From JAIRVZ01 sp031553755 (GTDB taxonomy: Bacteria; Bacteroidota; Bacteroidia; Bacteroidales; Azobacteroidaceae): a stretch of 18,322 nt of DNA. Positions 1 to 6,944 of this stretch are shown one piece after another. How positions within the stretch are numbered: the stretch's first letter is position 1; the number at the start of each line of letters is the position of its first letter. A program made the translations under genes and the position numbers. The stretch covers positions 1-18,322 of the forward strand of contig JAVBKZ010000036.1 in NCBI GenBank assembly GCA_031553755.1, given 5' to 3'. The notes under the pieces were generated by a model. It was not told where the DNA came from and ran no database searches. It saw only the letters and a program-made list of their open reading frames with translations.

Positions 1-21
1 AACCTTAGTAGTCATAATGTG

Positions 22-37
22 GAGTAAATTCTGATAT
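22..37. repeat. 16-bp segment shared with the 15.9-kb palindromic repeat
   Basis: The 16 bases GAGTAAATTCTGATAT occur here and again, on the same strand, at 15982-15997 inside a palindromic intergenic element. The rest of positions 1-125 is AT-rich, shows no gene, and does not obviously continue the similarity. This may be the edge of another copy of that repeat, or chance in AT-rich DNA. Confidence 0.3.
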
Positions 38-125
38 ATTTTCCTCTAAGATAATGATTATTAAGGTTCTATCCTAATAAATTCGCGACTATTTTACTGA
101 ATATCTGTAAGTTATTTATTTTTTG

Positions 126-245
126 TCATGTACTAAGATAAAATCTATTTACAGCTTTCTCATATACATAATCTAAAGCTTTCATAATCACACCTTGATT
201 TAATTTTTTCTTTTCCAAAGTATTACTCTGTTTTTTATCGAACAT
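126..245 (-). pseudogene. Short fragment, possibly the N-terminus of an EcsC-like protein
   Basis: A 39-residue reading frame runs from an ATG at 245 to TGA at 126. It contains KKKLNQGVIMKALDYVYEKA, which resembles from memory the start of EcsC-family proteins, and then stops abruptly. The first residues (MF) are read through from the preceding permease remnant, whose typical ISWWMF motif lies in the same frame just upstream. The frame may therefore be a fusion between a permease tail and another gene's start, or chance. The protein is far too short to be a functional EcsC-family member. The assignment is weak, but the frame carries more protein-like signal than the surrounding AT-rich DNA. 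Confidence 0.3.
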
Positions 246-480
246 CCACCAGCTGATATCAATCCTGTAACATTTTTTCTAACCAATAGTAGGATAAAGG
301 AAACGCGATAATCATTGCAATACCAACCAGAATCAAAAATTCTTTAGCTAACATATTGACTATCTTAGTCACGTTTGCTCCTAGAACTTTTCGTATTCCA
401 ATTTCTTTCGTTTTGGTTTCGGCGGTATAAGTGACCAAACCAAAGAGGCCGAGGCAAGTTGAGTTGGCAATGGAAACAAT
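240..480 (-). pseudogene. Remnant of MacB/FtsX-like ABC transporter permease (C-terminal part)
   Basis: Reading the minus strand from about 480 gives a protein with the signature of the last part of Bacteroidota MacB/FtsX-type permeases: CLGLFGLVTYTAETKTKEIG, then IRKVLGANV, then a hydrophobic helix ending LSYYWLEKMLQD. A TGA at 259-261 stops this frame. The expected next motif, YRIDISWWMF, is found in a shifted frame at about 240-268, so there is a frameshift. The rest of the final transmembrane segments and the whole N-terminus are missing. These permeases are subunits of tripartite or export-type ABC systems. Here only the hinge motif and one or two helices survive, so the remnant cannot be functional. 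It abuts a kinase remnant on the opposite strand at about 470-485. Confidence 0.75.
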
Positions 481-1020
481 TCGTCGGCGAATTGAGGGTT
501 TGTTGAAATTTGCAGAAACATATCGTAATCTTAGTAAGACAATTGTACTTCAGTTAAGCCAATCCAACCTATATAATGTGATTATTGATATTTACCAATT
601 GAAGCAACCTTCTCTTAATCAAAAAGGTATTTACTTGAAATAAAAACCGATCATCTGGAAGTGTCTGTTGAAATTGATAGAAACCTGATTGAACAAGTAT
701 TGATTAATTTCATAACAAATGCTACTTATGCTGTTCGTGAATAAAAATAGCCATATGTCATTCTGTTTTAATGAATTATCAAAAAATGGAAGCCTTGTGT
801 TACGGTTGCCGACAATGGTTGTGGTATTTCGTCTGACATAAGAGATAAGATATTTATTCCATTCTTTAGTACAAAGAAACAAGGTAGTGGTATTGGTCTG
901 AGTCTTTCGAGAGAAATCGTAAAACTGCACAAAGGAAGTTTGCAGATACAAAGTAAGGACGGAGAGCGCGTTTACAATCCTTTTTTGATTGAAAGAAACC
1001 GTGGAAATATAGCCACATAA
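470..1020 (+). pseudogene. Decayed NtrY-like sensor histidine kinase (C-terminal half)
   Basis: The sequence starts at METIRRRIEGLLKFAETYR (from 470), a motif at the end of the dimerisation region of Bacteroidota NtrY-like kinases. The frame ends at TAA 641. A +1 shifted frame continues with IKTDHLEVSVEIDRNLIEQV and NFITNATYAVRE (N-box) and then hits stops at 742, 748, 769 and 772. The same frame reopens with TVADNGCGISSDIRDKIFIP (G1 box), FFSTKK (F box) and GSGIGLSLSREIV (G2 box) before diverging near 970 and stopping at 1018. The sensor and histidine-containing N-terminus is gone. The frameshift and four nonsense codons make this a clear pseudogene. In Bacteroidota such kinases often sit next to sigma-54 regulators and FtsX-like permeases, so this and the permease remnant are probably relics of one locus. 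Confidence 0.85.
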
Positions 1021-1063
1021 CTCAAGTGTTATCAGGAGCAAACCACCCTTTTAAAACCCCAAA

Positions 1064-1089
1064 GCGTTTACAAATTTCTCTGTAAACGC
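1064..1089 (-). terminator. Hairpin downstream of tRNA-Arg
   Basis: GCGTTTACA (1064-1072) and TGTAAACGC (1081-1089) form a perfect 9-bp stem with an 8-nt loop. Read on the minus strand it lies 12 nt after the tRNA 3' end and is followed by TTTGGGGTTTT. It is well placed to terminate the tRNA transcript, although the T tract is interrupted. Confidence 0.6.
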
Positions 1090-1101
1090 CTGATTTTCAA
1101 G

Positions 1102-1175
1102 TGACCCCGACAGGATTCAAACCTGTAACCTTCTGATCCGTAGTCAGATGCTCTATTCAGTTGAGCCACGGAGCC
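1102..1175 (-). tRNA. tRNA-Arg (anticodon ACG)
   Basis: On the minus strand a 74-nt cloverleaf runs from GGCTCCG to discriminator A. The acceptor stem pairs GGCTCCG with CGGGGTC (five Watson-Crick and two G-T pairs). The anticodon stem TCTGA/TCAGA encloses the loop CTACGGA, so positions 34-36 read ACG, decoding CGN arginine codons. The T arm shows ACAGG-TTTGAAT-CCTGT. CCA is not encoded, as is usual in Bacteroidota. The gene is intact and stands alone between a decayed region and the patatin gene. Confidence 0.95.
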
Positions 1176-1194
1176 TTATTCGTATTTGCGAGCG

Positions 1195-1225
1195 CAAAGG
1201 TATGCCTTTTTTTTGAATATACAAG
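1195..1225 (-). promoter_or_regulatory. Promoter of tRNA-Arg (Bacteroidota-type)
   Basis: On the minus strand a -7 box TACCTTTG occupies 1202-1195, 19 nt before the tRNA 5' end at 1175. A CTTG resembling the -33 element lies at 1225-1222 with a 19-nt spacer. This matches the known Bacteroidota primary-sigma consensus TTTG-N19-21-TAnnTTTG. Confidence 0.65.
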
Positions 1226-1240
1226 TCTTTTTCGAATATT

Positions 1241-3544
1241 TTATTGTGTAAATTTCGGGTTGAAAATTAAATATCCGATATTCAGTCCGAAATTCCAATT
1301 GTTTTTTGGAAAACTATAATAGTTCCCGTATAGACTTACATTTAAAAACGGTAACTGAAAAACCAGTGATGTTTCAGACAGGTAATATCCTTCTTTGAAT
1401 AATTCTCCGTAATAAGCACGGTAGTTTTTATCTTGTTTGATTGCGTAAAATGGAAAAAAGACATCAAATTCTGTACGTAAATGAATTGTACGGTTAAATT
1501 TCAGAATAGGGGAGACGCCTGCCGCGATGTATTGATTCGCGCGAAACGCTTCGTTAAAAACCAATTTACTGTGAGGTGTAGGCGTAAAAGCTGGCGCTTG
1601 CATGATACTTGTCGTATAATTGCTTTGTAAGTTTTTACTTGAAAGTACGGTTTCATACAAATATCCTAAATTGAATTTATCATTTATTTGATGAAAATTA
1701 TTTATTTTTCCGAAAAGTTGTAACCACGATTGAGAATTTGTTGAACTATTGGGAATCGGACTGTTTGTGTTTCCGGGCCTGTATTCTTCTATTTCTGAAA
1801 AGAATTGTGTTATAATGTAGTGATTTTGTCCTTTGATAGGATATTGTTTGGTATCGAAAGTGTTTTTTTCAATAGAGGTTCCTAATGAAAAAATACTATA
1901 AATACTTCTGTCGAAATTACCTCCGGAAAGAGTTGTGTTATTTTGAAAATATTTGTCTTCCAACGAACCATAGCCAATCCTCACTTCACTTCTTCCTTTC
2001 GACATGAATGGCATTCCTACACATCCTTTGACATAGGTTTCTCGTTGCTGCATGAAAGTCGCTAAATTATCATCAATGAATAATTTTTCACTTTCATAAT
2101 ATTTGCGGTAATTATATGCGCCGGTCAATTTAAAATACAGGGGAAACTTATATGGAGGTTCAATCCTTCCGTGAAGCATGATTCCGTTAAACGCGTTTCC
2201 TACCTGCATATCAAGGTTGAAGTTCATCGAATATTGCGTTAAACTTTGATAACCTAATCCGAGGTATAATTGATTGGCGTTTGAAGAAGAAACGTTTCCT
2301 CCAAAAGCGGTCATTATTTCATCATTTATTTTTACATCTAAGATTAAATCAAAATATCCGGTTACCTTATTATAATGCGCGTGAGGAATGATTTCCTTTA
2401 TTTTCGAATCGGCCAAAAGTTTGAAATAAGCTTTCTTAAATTCTTCCAAATCAAATATATTATGCGCGTCTCCTCTGATCTGGCTTTCTATATAGTTTTC
2501 CTGAGCAGAACTAACTCCATTGATTTGAATATTTTTAAATAATAATTGCGGCATTGAATTCTTGAAATTTTCTCTTTTTTTCGTTATTTCTTCAGGAGTA
2601 ACTACTCTTTTTACACGCGTCCGAATAGAGTCAATCATCTCTATTCCTTGCTTATATCCGATTTCATATAATGCTTTTGCCTTGTAAAAATCCAATAAAC
2701 TAACATCATCCAACTTGAAATTAAACATAATACCGATATCCGGACTAACAGAATAGTTTGTTTTTTGCATAATCATACTTTCTATTTGTCCGGATAAAGA
2801 AGGATCTATTTTTTCTTTACGAGAACCCGAAACCAAAGAACTCCCGATAATGAAATCGGGTTGGAATGAATTAATTACGGGTTTTATCGGAAAATTATCA
2901 TATATTCCACCATCGAATAGGGGAATGCTATCTTTTATGATCGGTTTGAATACGAAAGGGAAAGTCATCGATGCCCTTACCGCATCGCCTAAATCGCCGG
3001 TATGAAAAATAATCGGCGTTTTGTTGTAAACATCGGCCGCGACACATAAAAAGGGTACTAATAATTTATTGAAATTACCATCGGAAACAGCGTTGGCTTG
3101 CGCGAATAATCCCATAAAAGCCTGATTCATTTGTATAGGATTGATTATATTTGTGGGCAACAGCGAAACTATCGCGGCGGTCGAATCTTTCAAAGGAATC
3201 ATAAAACGGGTAAATTCGGGCGTATCGGATGGTTTCCTGAAATAATAGTAATAATCTTCTTCGATTTTTCCTGTTTGCCAGTAATAAAAATCTTCCGACA
3301 AAAATAGGTCTAACATTTCATGGGGAGTGTAGCCCATCGCGTACATGCTTCCAACGATTGCCCCGATAGAAGTTCCTCCGATATAATCGATTGGAATTCC
3401 GTTTTCCTCCAAAGCTTGTATCAATCCGATATGGGCAGCGCCTTTAGCGCCACCTCCACTAAGCACTAATCCTACTTTTTGAGCAAAAGTAGGATTAGCG
3501 GATAAGTATATGGCAAGAATGATAAAAACTATTCGCTTGAACAT
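1241..3544 (-). CDS. Patatin-like phospholipase with C-terminal outer-membrane barrel
   Basis: A 767-residue exported protein. Residues 1-21 are a signal peptide (hydrophobic core, cleavage after TFA). Residues 23-310 are a patatin/RssA-type acyl-hydrolase domain with the oxyanion motif GGGAKG (30-35), the nucleophile elbow GTSIG with Ser59, and the DGG motif with Asp211, so the Ser-Asp dyad is intact. About 330-410 looks POTRA-like, and 410-767 is rich in alternating aromatic strands typical of a Bac_surface_Ag/BamA-like 16-strand barrel ending in a short C-terminal strand. The architecture is that of type Vd (PlpD-like) patatins. It probably cleaves phospholipid acyl chains at or across the outer membrane, but the substrate is unknown. 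It is a single gene, divergent from the PUL, with its own promoter, and nothing links it functionally to fructan use. Confidence 0.88.
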   Translation of the reverse strand: MFKRIVFIILAIYLSANPTFAQKVGLVLSGGGAKGAAHIGLIQALEENGIPIDYIGGTSIGAIVGSMYAMGYTPHEMLDLFLSEDFYYWQTGKIEEDYYYYFRKPSDTPEFTRFMIPLKDSTAAIVSLLPTNIINPIQMNQAFMGLFAQANAVSDGNFNKLLVPFLCVAADVYNKTPIIFHTGDLGDAVRASMTFPFVFKPIIKDSIPLFDGGIYDNFPIKPVINSFQPDFIIGSSLVSGSRKEKIDPSLSGQIESMIMQKTNYSVSPDIGIMFNFKLDDVSLLDFYKAKALYEIGYKQGIEMIDSIRTRVKRVVTPEEITKKRENFKNSMPQLLFKNIQINGVSSAQENYIESQIRGDAHNIFDLEEFKKAYFKLLADSKIKEIIPHAHYNKVTGYFDLILDVKINDEIMTAFGGNVSSSNANQLYLGLGYQSLTQYSMNFNLDMQVGNAFNGIMLHGRIEPPYKFPLYFKLTGAYNYRKYYESEKLFIDDNLATFMQQRETYVKGCVGMPFMSKGRSEVRIGYGSLEDKYFQNNTTLSGGNFDRSIYSIFSLGTSIEKNTFDTKQYPIKGQNHYIITQFFSEIEEYRPGNTNSPIPNSSTNSQSWLQLFGKINNFHQINDKFNLGYLYETVLSSKNLQSNYTTSIMQAPAFTPTPHSKLVFNEAFRANQYIAAGVSPILKFNRTIHLRTEFDVFFPFYAIKQDKNYRAYYGELFKEGYYLSETSLVFQLPFLNVSLYGNYYSFPKNNWNFGLNIGYLIFNPKFTQ

Positions 3545-3569
3545 GTAGATTTGTAGAATAAATTCTCGT

Positions 3570-3577
3570 CAAAGGTA
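3570..3577 (-). promoter_or_regulatory. -7 box of the patatin-like gene
   Basis: TACCTTTG on the minus strand, 25 nt upstream of the ATG at 3544, matches the TAnnTTTG consensus and is identical to the boxes before tRNA-Arg and the ATPase gene. No convincing -33 element is visible. Confidence 0.55.
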
Positions 3578-3642
3578 GTTTTTTTAGCTGAAAAAAATAA
3601 AAAATAAATGGTTAAAGATGCATTATATTTGGTGATTCGCTC

Positions 3643-3710
3643 TTTGCAACAAAATTATTCGTATCTGCAACATATTTTATAGTCTAAAGCATTTATAAAG
3701 TCTAATTTTG
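3643..3710 (+). promoter_or_regulatory. PUL promoter A: paired TGCAACA operator plus -7 box, upstream of susC
   Basis: TGCAACA occurs at 3645-3651 and 3666-3672, a period of exactly 21 bp. The two 21-bp units agree at about 14 of 21 positions. A -7 box TAATTTTG lies at 3703-3710, 30 bp after the second repeat and about 95 bp before the susC ATG. The whole block recurs at 13191-13258 with identical spacing. Direct repeats one AraC-type monomer apart suggest an activator of the AraC/HTCS class, an inference since no regulator gene is present here. Confidence 0.75.
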
Positions 3711-3805
3711 ACATCAGGTTTTTATTTCGGTCGTCAGTCTATAGATAATAAACCTTTGACTGAAGACAATCGACATTATATAATAACTAATAATTAAATT
3801 TTTAC

Positions 3806-6800
3806 ATGAAAAGACACTTATTAAAAATGAAATGGGAAATGACAACCTTGCTGTTGTTTGTTCTTCCTTCGCTTGTGTTTGCTCAATCCAATTCCGTATC
3901 GGGAAGAATTACCGGTGCTGACGACGGAGAAGGAATTCCCGGAGTCACCATATTAGAAAAAGGAACAAAAAACGCGACTGTTTCCGGTATTGATGGAGAT
4001 TTTAAAATCGAATTAAAAAATTCTCCTTCAACTTTGGTTTTTTCTATGGTGGGGATGATTTCGCAGGAAAAAAAAGTAGTAAACGGTGGATTTGTAAATG
4101 TAACCCTGTTATCCGATGACAAATTATTAGAAGAAGTTGTTGTTACAGGTTATACCTCACAGAAAAAGGCAGATTTAACAGGCGCTGTAGCGATAGTAAA
4201 TATTGCGGATGTAATGAAATCGGCTGAGAATAACCCGGTAAAAGCCTTACAAGGACGTGTAGCCGGAATGAATATTACTGCCGATGGTAATCCGAGTGGT
4301 GCGGCGACTGTTCATATTCGTGGTATCGGGACTCTGAATAATAATGACCCGTTATACATTATTGATGGTGTTCCGACAAAAGGAGGAATGCATGAACTTA
4401 ACAGTAATGATATTGAAAGTATCCAAGTGCTGAAAGATGCCTCTTCCGCAAGTATATATGGTTCTCGTGCCGCTAACGGAGTAATTATTATTACCACTAA
4501 AAAAGGTTCCCAAGGCAAAACGAGAGTCAATTTCGATTCTTATTTAACTATTAGTCGTTATGGAAAATCCACCGAAATGATGAACACCAAGCAATATGGA
4601 GAAGCGCTTTGGCATGCCCGCATTAATAGCGGTTATGCACCTAACGACAATAATTTGGGTTATCTGTTCGATTATGGTTACGACGATAATGGTAATCCGG
4701 TATTGTATGGAATGAGGGTTCCAAAATACATTGATGCTAAAGACGGAACAAATTTGATGCCTTCGTCGGATACCGATTGGTTTGATGAAATTACCCGCAC
4801 CGGCATTATGCAATCTTACAACTTATCGATAAGTAACGCGACCGATAAGTCCAATACGTTTTTCTCAATTGGTTATTTAGATAATCAGGGAACTGTGAAA
4901 GACACAGAGTTCAGTCGTTTTTCCGCGCGTATGAATTCTTCATATAAAATATTAGGAGATATTATCAAGATTGGAGAAAATTTTACGGTTAACAACACCC
5001 GTGAATTGCAGATGCCCGGCGGCGTATTGGATTTAGCCAAAATGTCATTGCCAATTATGCCTGTGAAAAAAACAAACGGAGATTGGGCGAGTGTAACTTC
5101 CGCGATGAACGACCGCGACAATCCTGCCCGTGTGCTTGATGCCAACAAAGATAATCCTTATTCATATTGGCGTTTGTTCGGAGATGTTTATATCGACATC
5201 CAACCTATCAAAAACCTGCACATTAAAAGTGATTTCGGATTGGATTACAGTAATTACTATCAGCGCACATTGGTTTATAGTTTTACAGGACGACTGGGTT
5301 CTGATTTAACTTCATCGAAAATGTATCAAAGTCATGCTACAAAATGGAATTGGACAAATACTGCGGCTTATGATTTAAGTTTCGATAGAAACAGAATGGA
5401 TTTTTTGATAGGTATGGAAATGTATAGTTCACAAGATCTTTCTTTTGCATCTGAAAAACAAACGTATGAAGTAGAAACGCCCGATTATATGTATCCTTCG
5501 GCAGGAACAGGCGAAGCATTTGCAACCGGAGGCGCTACAGGATTCTCTCTTTTGTCATATTTCGGAAAAATCAATTATGTTTATGACGATAAATATTTAG
5601 CTTCGGCAACCATACGCAGAGATGGTTCTTCCCGCTTTGGAAAAAACAACCGTTTTGCTGTTTTCCCTGCTTTTTCCGCCGGTTGGCGTATCAGTCAGGA
5701 GAAATTTATGGAATCGGCCTCACACATTATTTCCAATTTGAAACTTCGCGCGGCATGGGGACAAACCGGTAATCAGGAAATCAGCAACCTGGCAAACCGT
5801 ACAATTTTGGTTACTAACTATGTAGGTGATACGGGTGCGGGAATCAATACCGGAACGGCTTATGATATTACCGGAAGCAATTCGGGACTTCTACCTTCGG
5901 GTTACCAATTGAATCAGAGGGGAAATGACAATATCAAATGGGAAACAACTACGCAAACCAACGTGGGTGTGGATTTTGATTTGTTTGGTCAAGCTTTGTA
6001 CGGAACTTTTGAATGGTATTTGAAAGATACAAAAGATATTCTGATTGTTCCTCCTTATCTCGGTGCTATCGGAGAAGGCGGCGAACAATGGCAAAACGGC
6101 GCTTCGATGGAAAATAAAGGATTGGAATTGACTTTGGGTTATCGTAACAAAACTTCTTTTGGCTTGAAGTACGACGTTGTCGGAAACATTTCGGGATATA
6201 AAAATAAAGTCACTTATTTGCCTGAAAGTGTAGTGTTATCTTATGGTGGTACGGCTACGGACAATATTCTCGGCAGACCTATCAACTCATACTATGGATA
6301 TGTTGCTGATGGACTTTTCCGCACACAAGATGATGTGGACAACTATATTTCGCAATCGGGGAAAAATATTGGACGAATCCGATATGCAAACATAGTAAAT
6401 GATGGTGTGATTGATAATTCCGACCGTACATGGATTGGGAGTCCGCATCCTGATTTTGAGTTTGGCTTGAATATAGACCTCGAATATAAAGGATTTGATT
6501 TAAACGCTTTCTTCCAAGGACTTTACGGAAATACAGTCATCAACAATACCAAACAATTTACCGATTTCTGGGCAGTAGCTGAATTGAATATGAACAAAGG
6601 AACTCGTTTGCTCAACGCTTTCGACCCTGTGAATAATCCCAACTCCGACATTCCGATGATTTCACTTACTGACGATAATAATGAAAAACGTTTCTCTTCT
6701 TACTATGTAGAATCGGGTTCTTATATGAAATTGAGAAATCTGCAAATCGGATATTCTCTACCTCAAAAAATGATACAAAAAGCGAAATTAGAAAAGCTTC

Positions 6801-6931
6801 GTTTCTATGTGAGCGGTCAGAATCTTTTTACCCTGAAAAGCAAGAAATTTACAGGATTAGACCCTGAAAATCCGAATTTATCCTATCCGATTTCAACTAC
6901 ATTTACATTTGGACTTAATGTTGCATTCTAA
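3806..6931 (+). CDS. susC: SusC/RagA-family TonB-dependent transporter (fructan PUL)
   Basis: A 1041-residue outer-membrane importer for oligosaccharides, working as a complex with the SusD lipoprotein encoded next and powered by TonB. Residues 1-26 are a signal peptide (cleavage before Q27). Residues 31-104 form the carboxypeptidase-regulatory-like beta-sandwich found in SusC proteins. EEVVVTGYT (109-117) is the TonB-box region. The plug spans 120-234 with NPVKALQGRVAG, IRGIGT, PLYIIDGVP and the SusC signature DIESIQVLKDASSASIYGSR. The remainder is the 22-strand barrel, ending in FTFGLNVAF with the C-terminal aromatic residue. Length is normal and there is no internal break. It is the first gene of the operon behind the shared PUL promoter. 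The substrate is inferred from the two GH32 enzymes and fructokinase downstream; the protein sequence alone does not show it. The susC symbol is used as a family name. Confidence 0.95.
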   Translation: MKRHLLKMKWEMTTLLLFVLPSLVFAQSNSVSGRITGADDGEGIPGVTILEKGTKNATVSGIDGDFKIELKNSPSTLVFSMVGMISQEKKVVNGGFVNVTLLSDDKLLEEVVVTGYTSQKKADLTGAVAIVNIADVMKSAENNPVKALQGRVAGMNITADGNPSGAATVHIRGIGTLNNNDPLYIIDGVPTKGGMHELNSNDIESIQVLKDASSASIYGSRAANGVIIITTKKGSQGKTRVNFDSYLTISRYGKSTEMMNTKQYGEALWHARINSGYAPNDNNLGYLFDYGYDDNGNPVLYGMRVPKYIDAKDGTNLMPSSDTDWFDEITRTGIMQSYNLSISNATDKSNTFFSIGYLDNQGTVKDTEFSRFSARMNSSYKILGDIIKIGENFTVNNTRELQMPGGVLDLAKMSLPIMPVKKTNGDWASVTSAMNDRDNPARVLDANKDNPYSYWRLFGDVYIDIQPIKNLHIKSDFGLDYSNYYQRTLVYSFTGRLGSDLTSSKMYQSHATKWNWTNTAAYDLSFDRNRMDFLIGMEMYSSQDLSFASEKQTYEVETPDYMYPSAGTGEAFATGGATGFSLLSYFGKINYVYDDKYLASATIRRDGSSRFGKNNRFAVFPAFSAGWRISQEKFMESASHIISNLKLRAAWGQTGNQEISNLANRTILVTNYVGDTGAGINTGTAYDITGSNSGLLPSGYQLNQRGNDNIKWETTTQTNVGVDFDLFGQALYGTFEWYLKDTKDILIVPPYLGAIGEGGEQWQNGASMENKGLELTLGYRNKTSFGLKYDVVGNISGYKNKVTYLPESVVLSYGGTATDNILGRPINSYYGYVADGLFRTQDDVDNYISQSGKNIGRIRYANIVNDGVIDNSDRTWIGSPHPDFEFGLNIDLEYKGFDLNAFFQGLYGNTVINNTKQFTDFWAVAELNMNKGTRLLNAFDPVNNPNSDIPMISLTDDNNEKRFSSYYVESGSYMKLRNLQIGYSLPQKMIQKAKLEKLRFYVSGQNLFTLKSKKFTGLDPENPNLSYPISTTFTFGLNVAF

Positions 6932-6944
6932 AAAAATGACTCTT

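Noticed and set aside
431..469. GTG start of a 70-residue protein covering the kinase remnant
   Set aside because: The first 13 codons are antisense to the permease remnant and not kinase-like. The kinase similarity begins at about 470, so the frame is not a real small gene.
631..1041. 136-codon open frame on the minus strand
   Set aside because: It lies antisense to the recognisable kinase remnant, and its sequence has no family-like motif. The plus-strand kinase boxes explain the conservation better.
3734..3775. Possible hairpin in the susC leader (TCAGTC with GACTGA)
   Set aside because: Only a 6-bp stem with a long loop; this is expected by chance and matches no riboswitch I can recognise.
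6909..6944. SusD start inside susC at 6909
   Set aside because: This adds 12 non-hydrophobic residues before the signal peptide. ATG 6945 gives a standard lipoprotein signal with Cys21.
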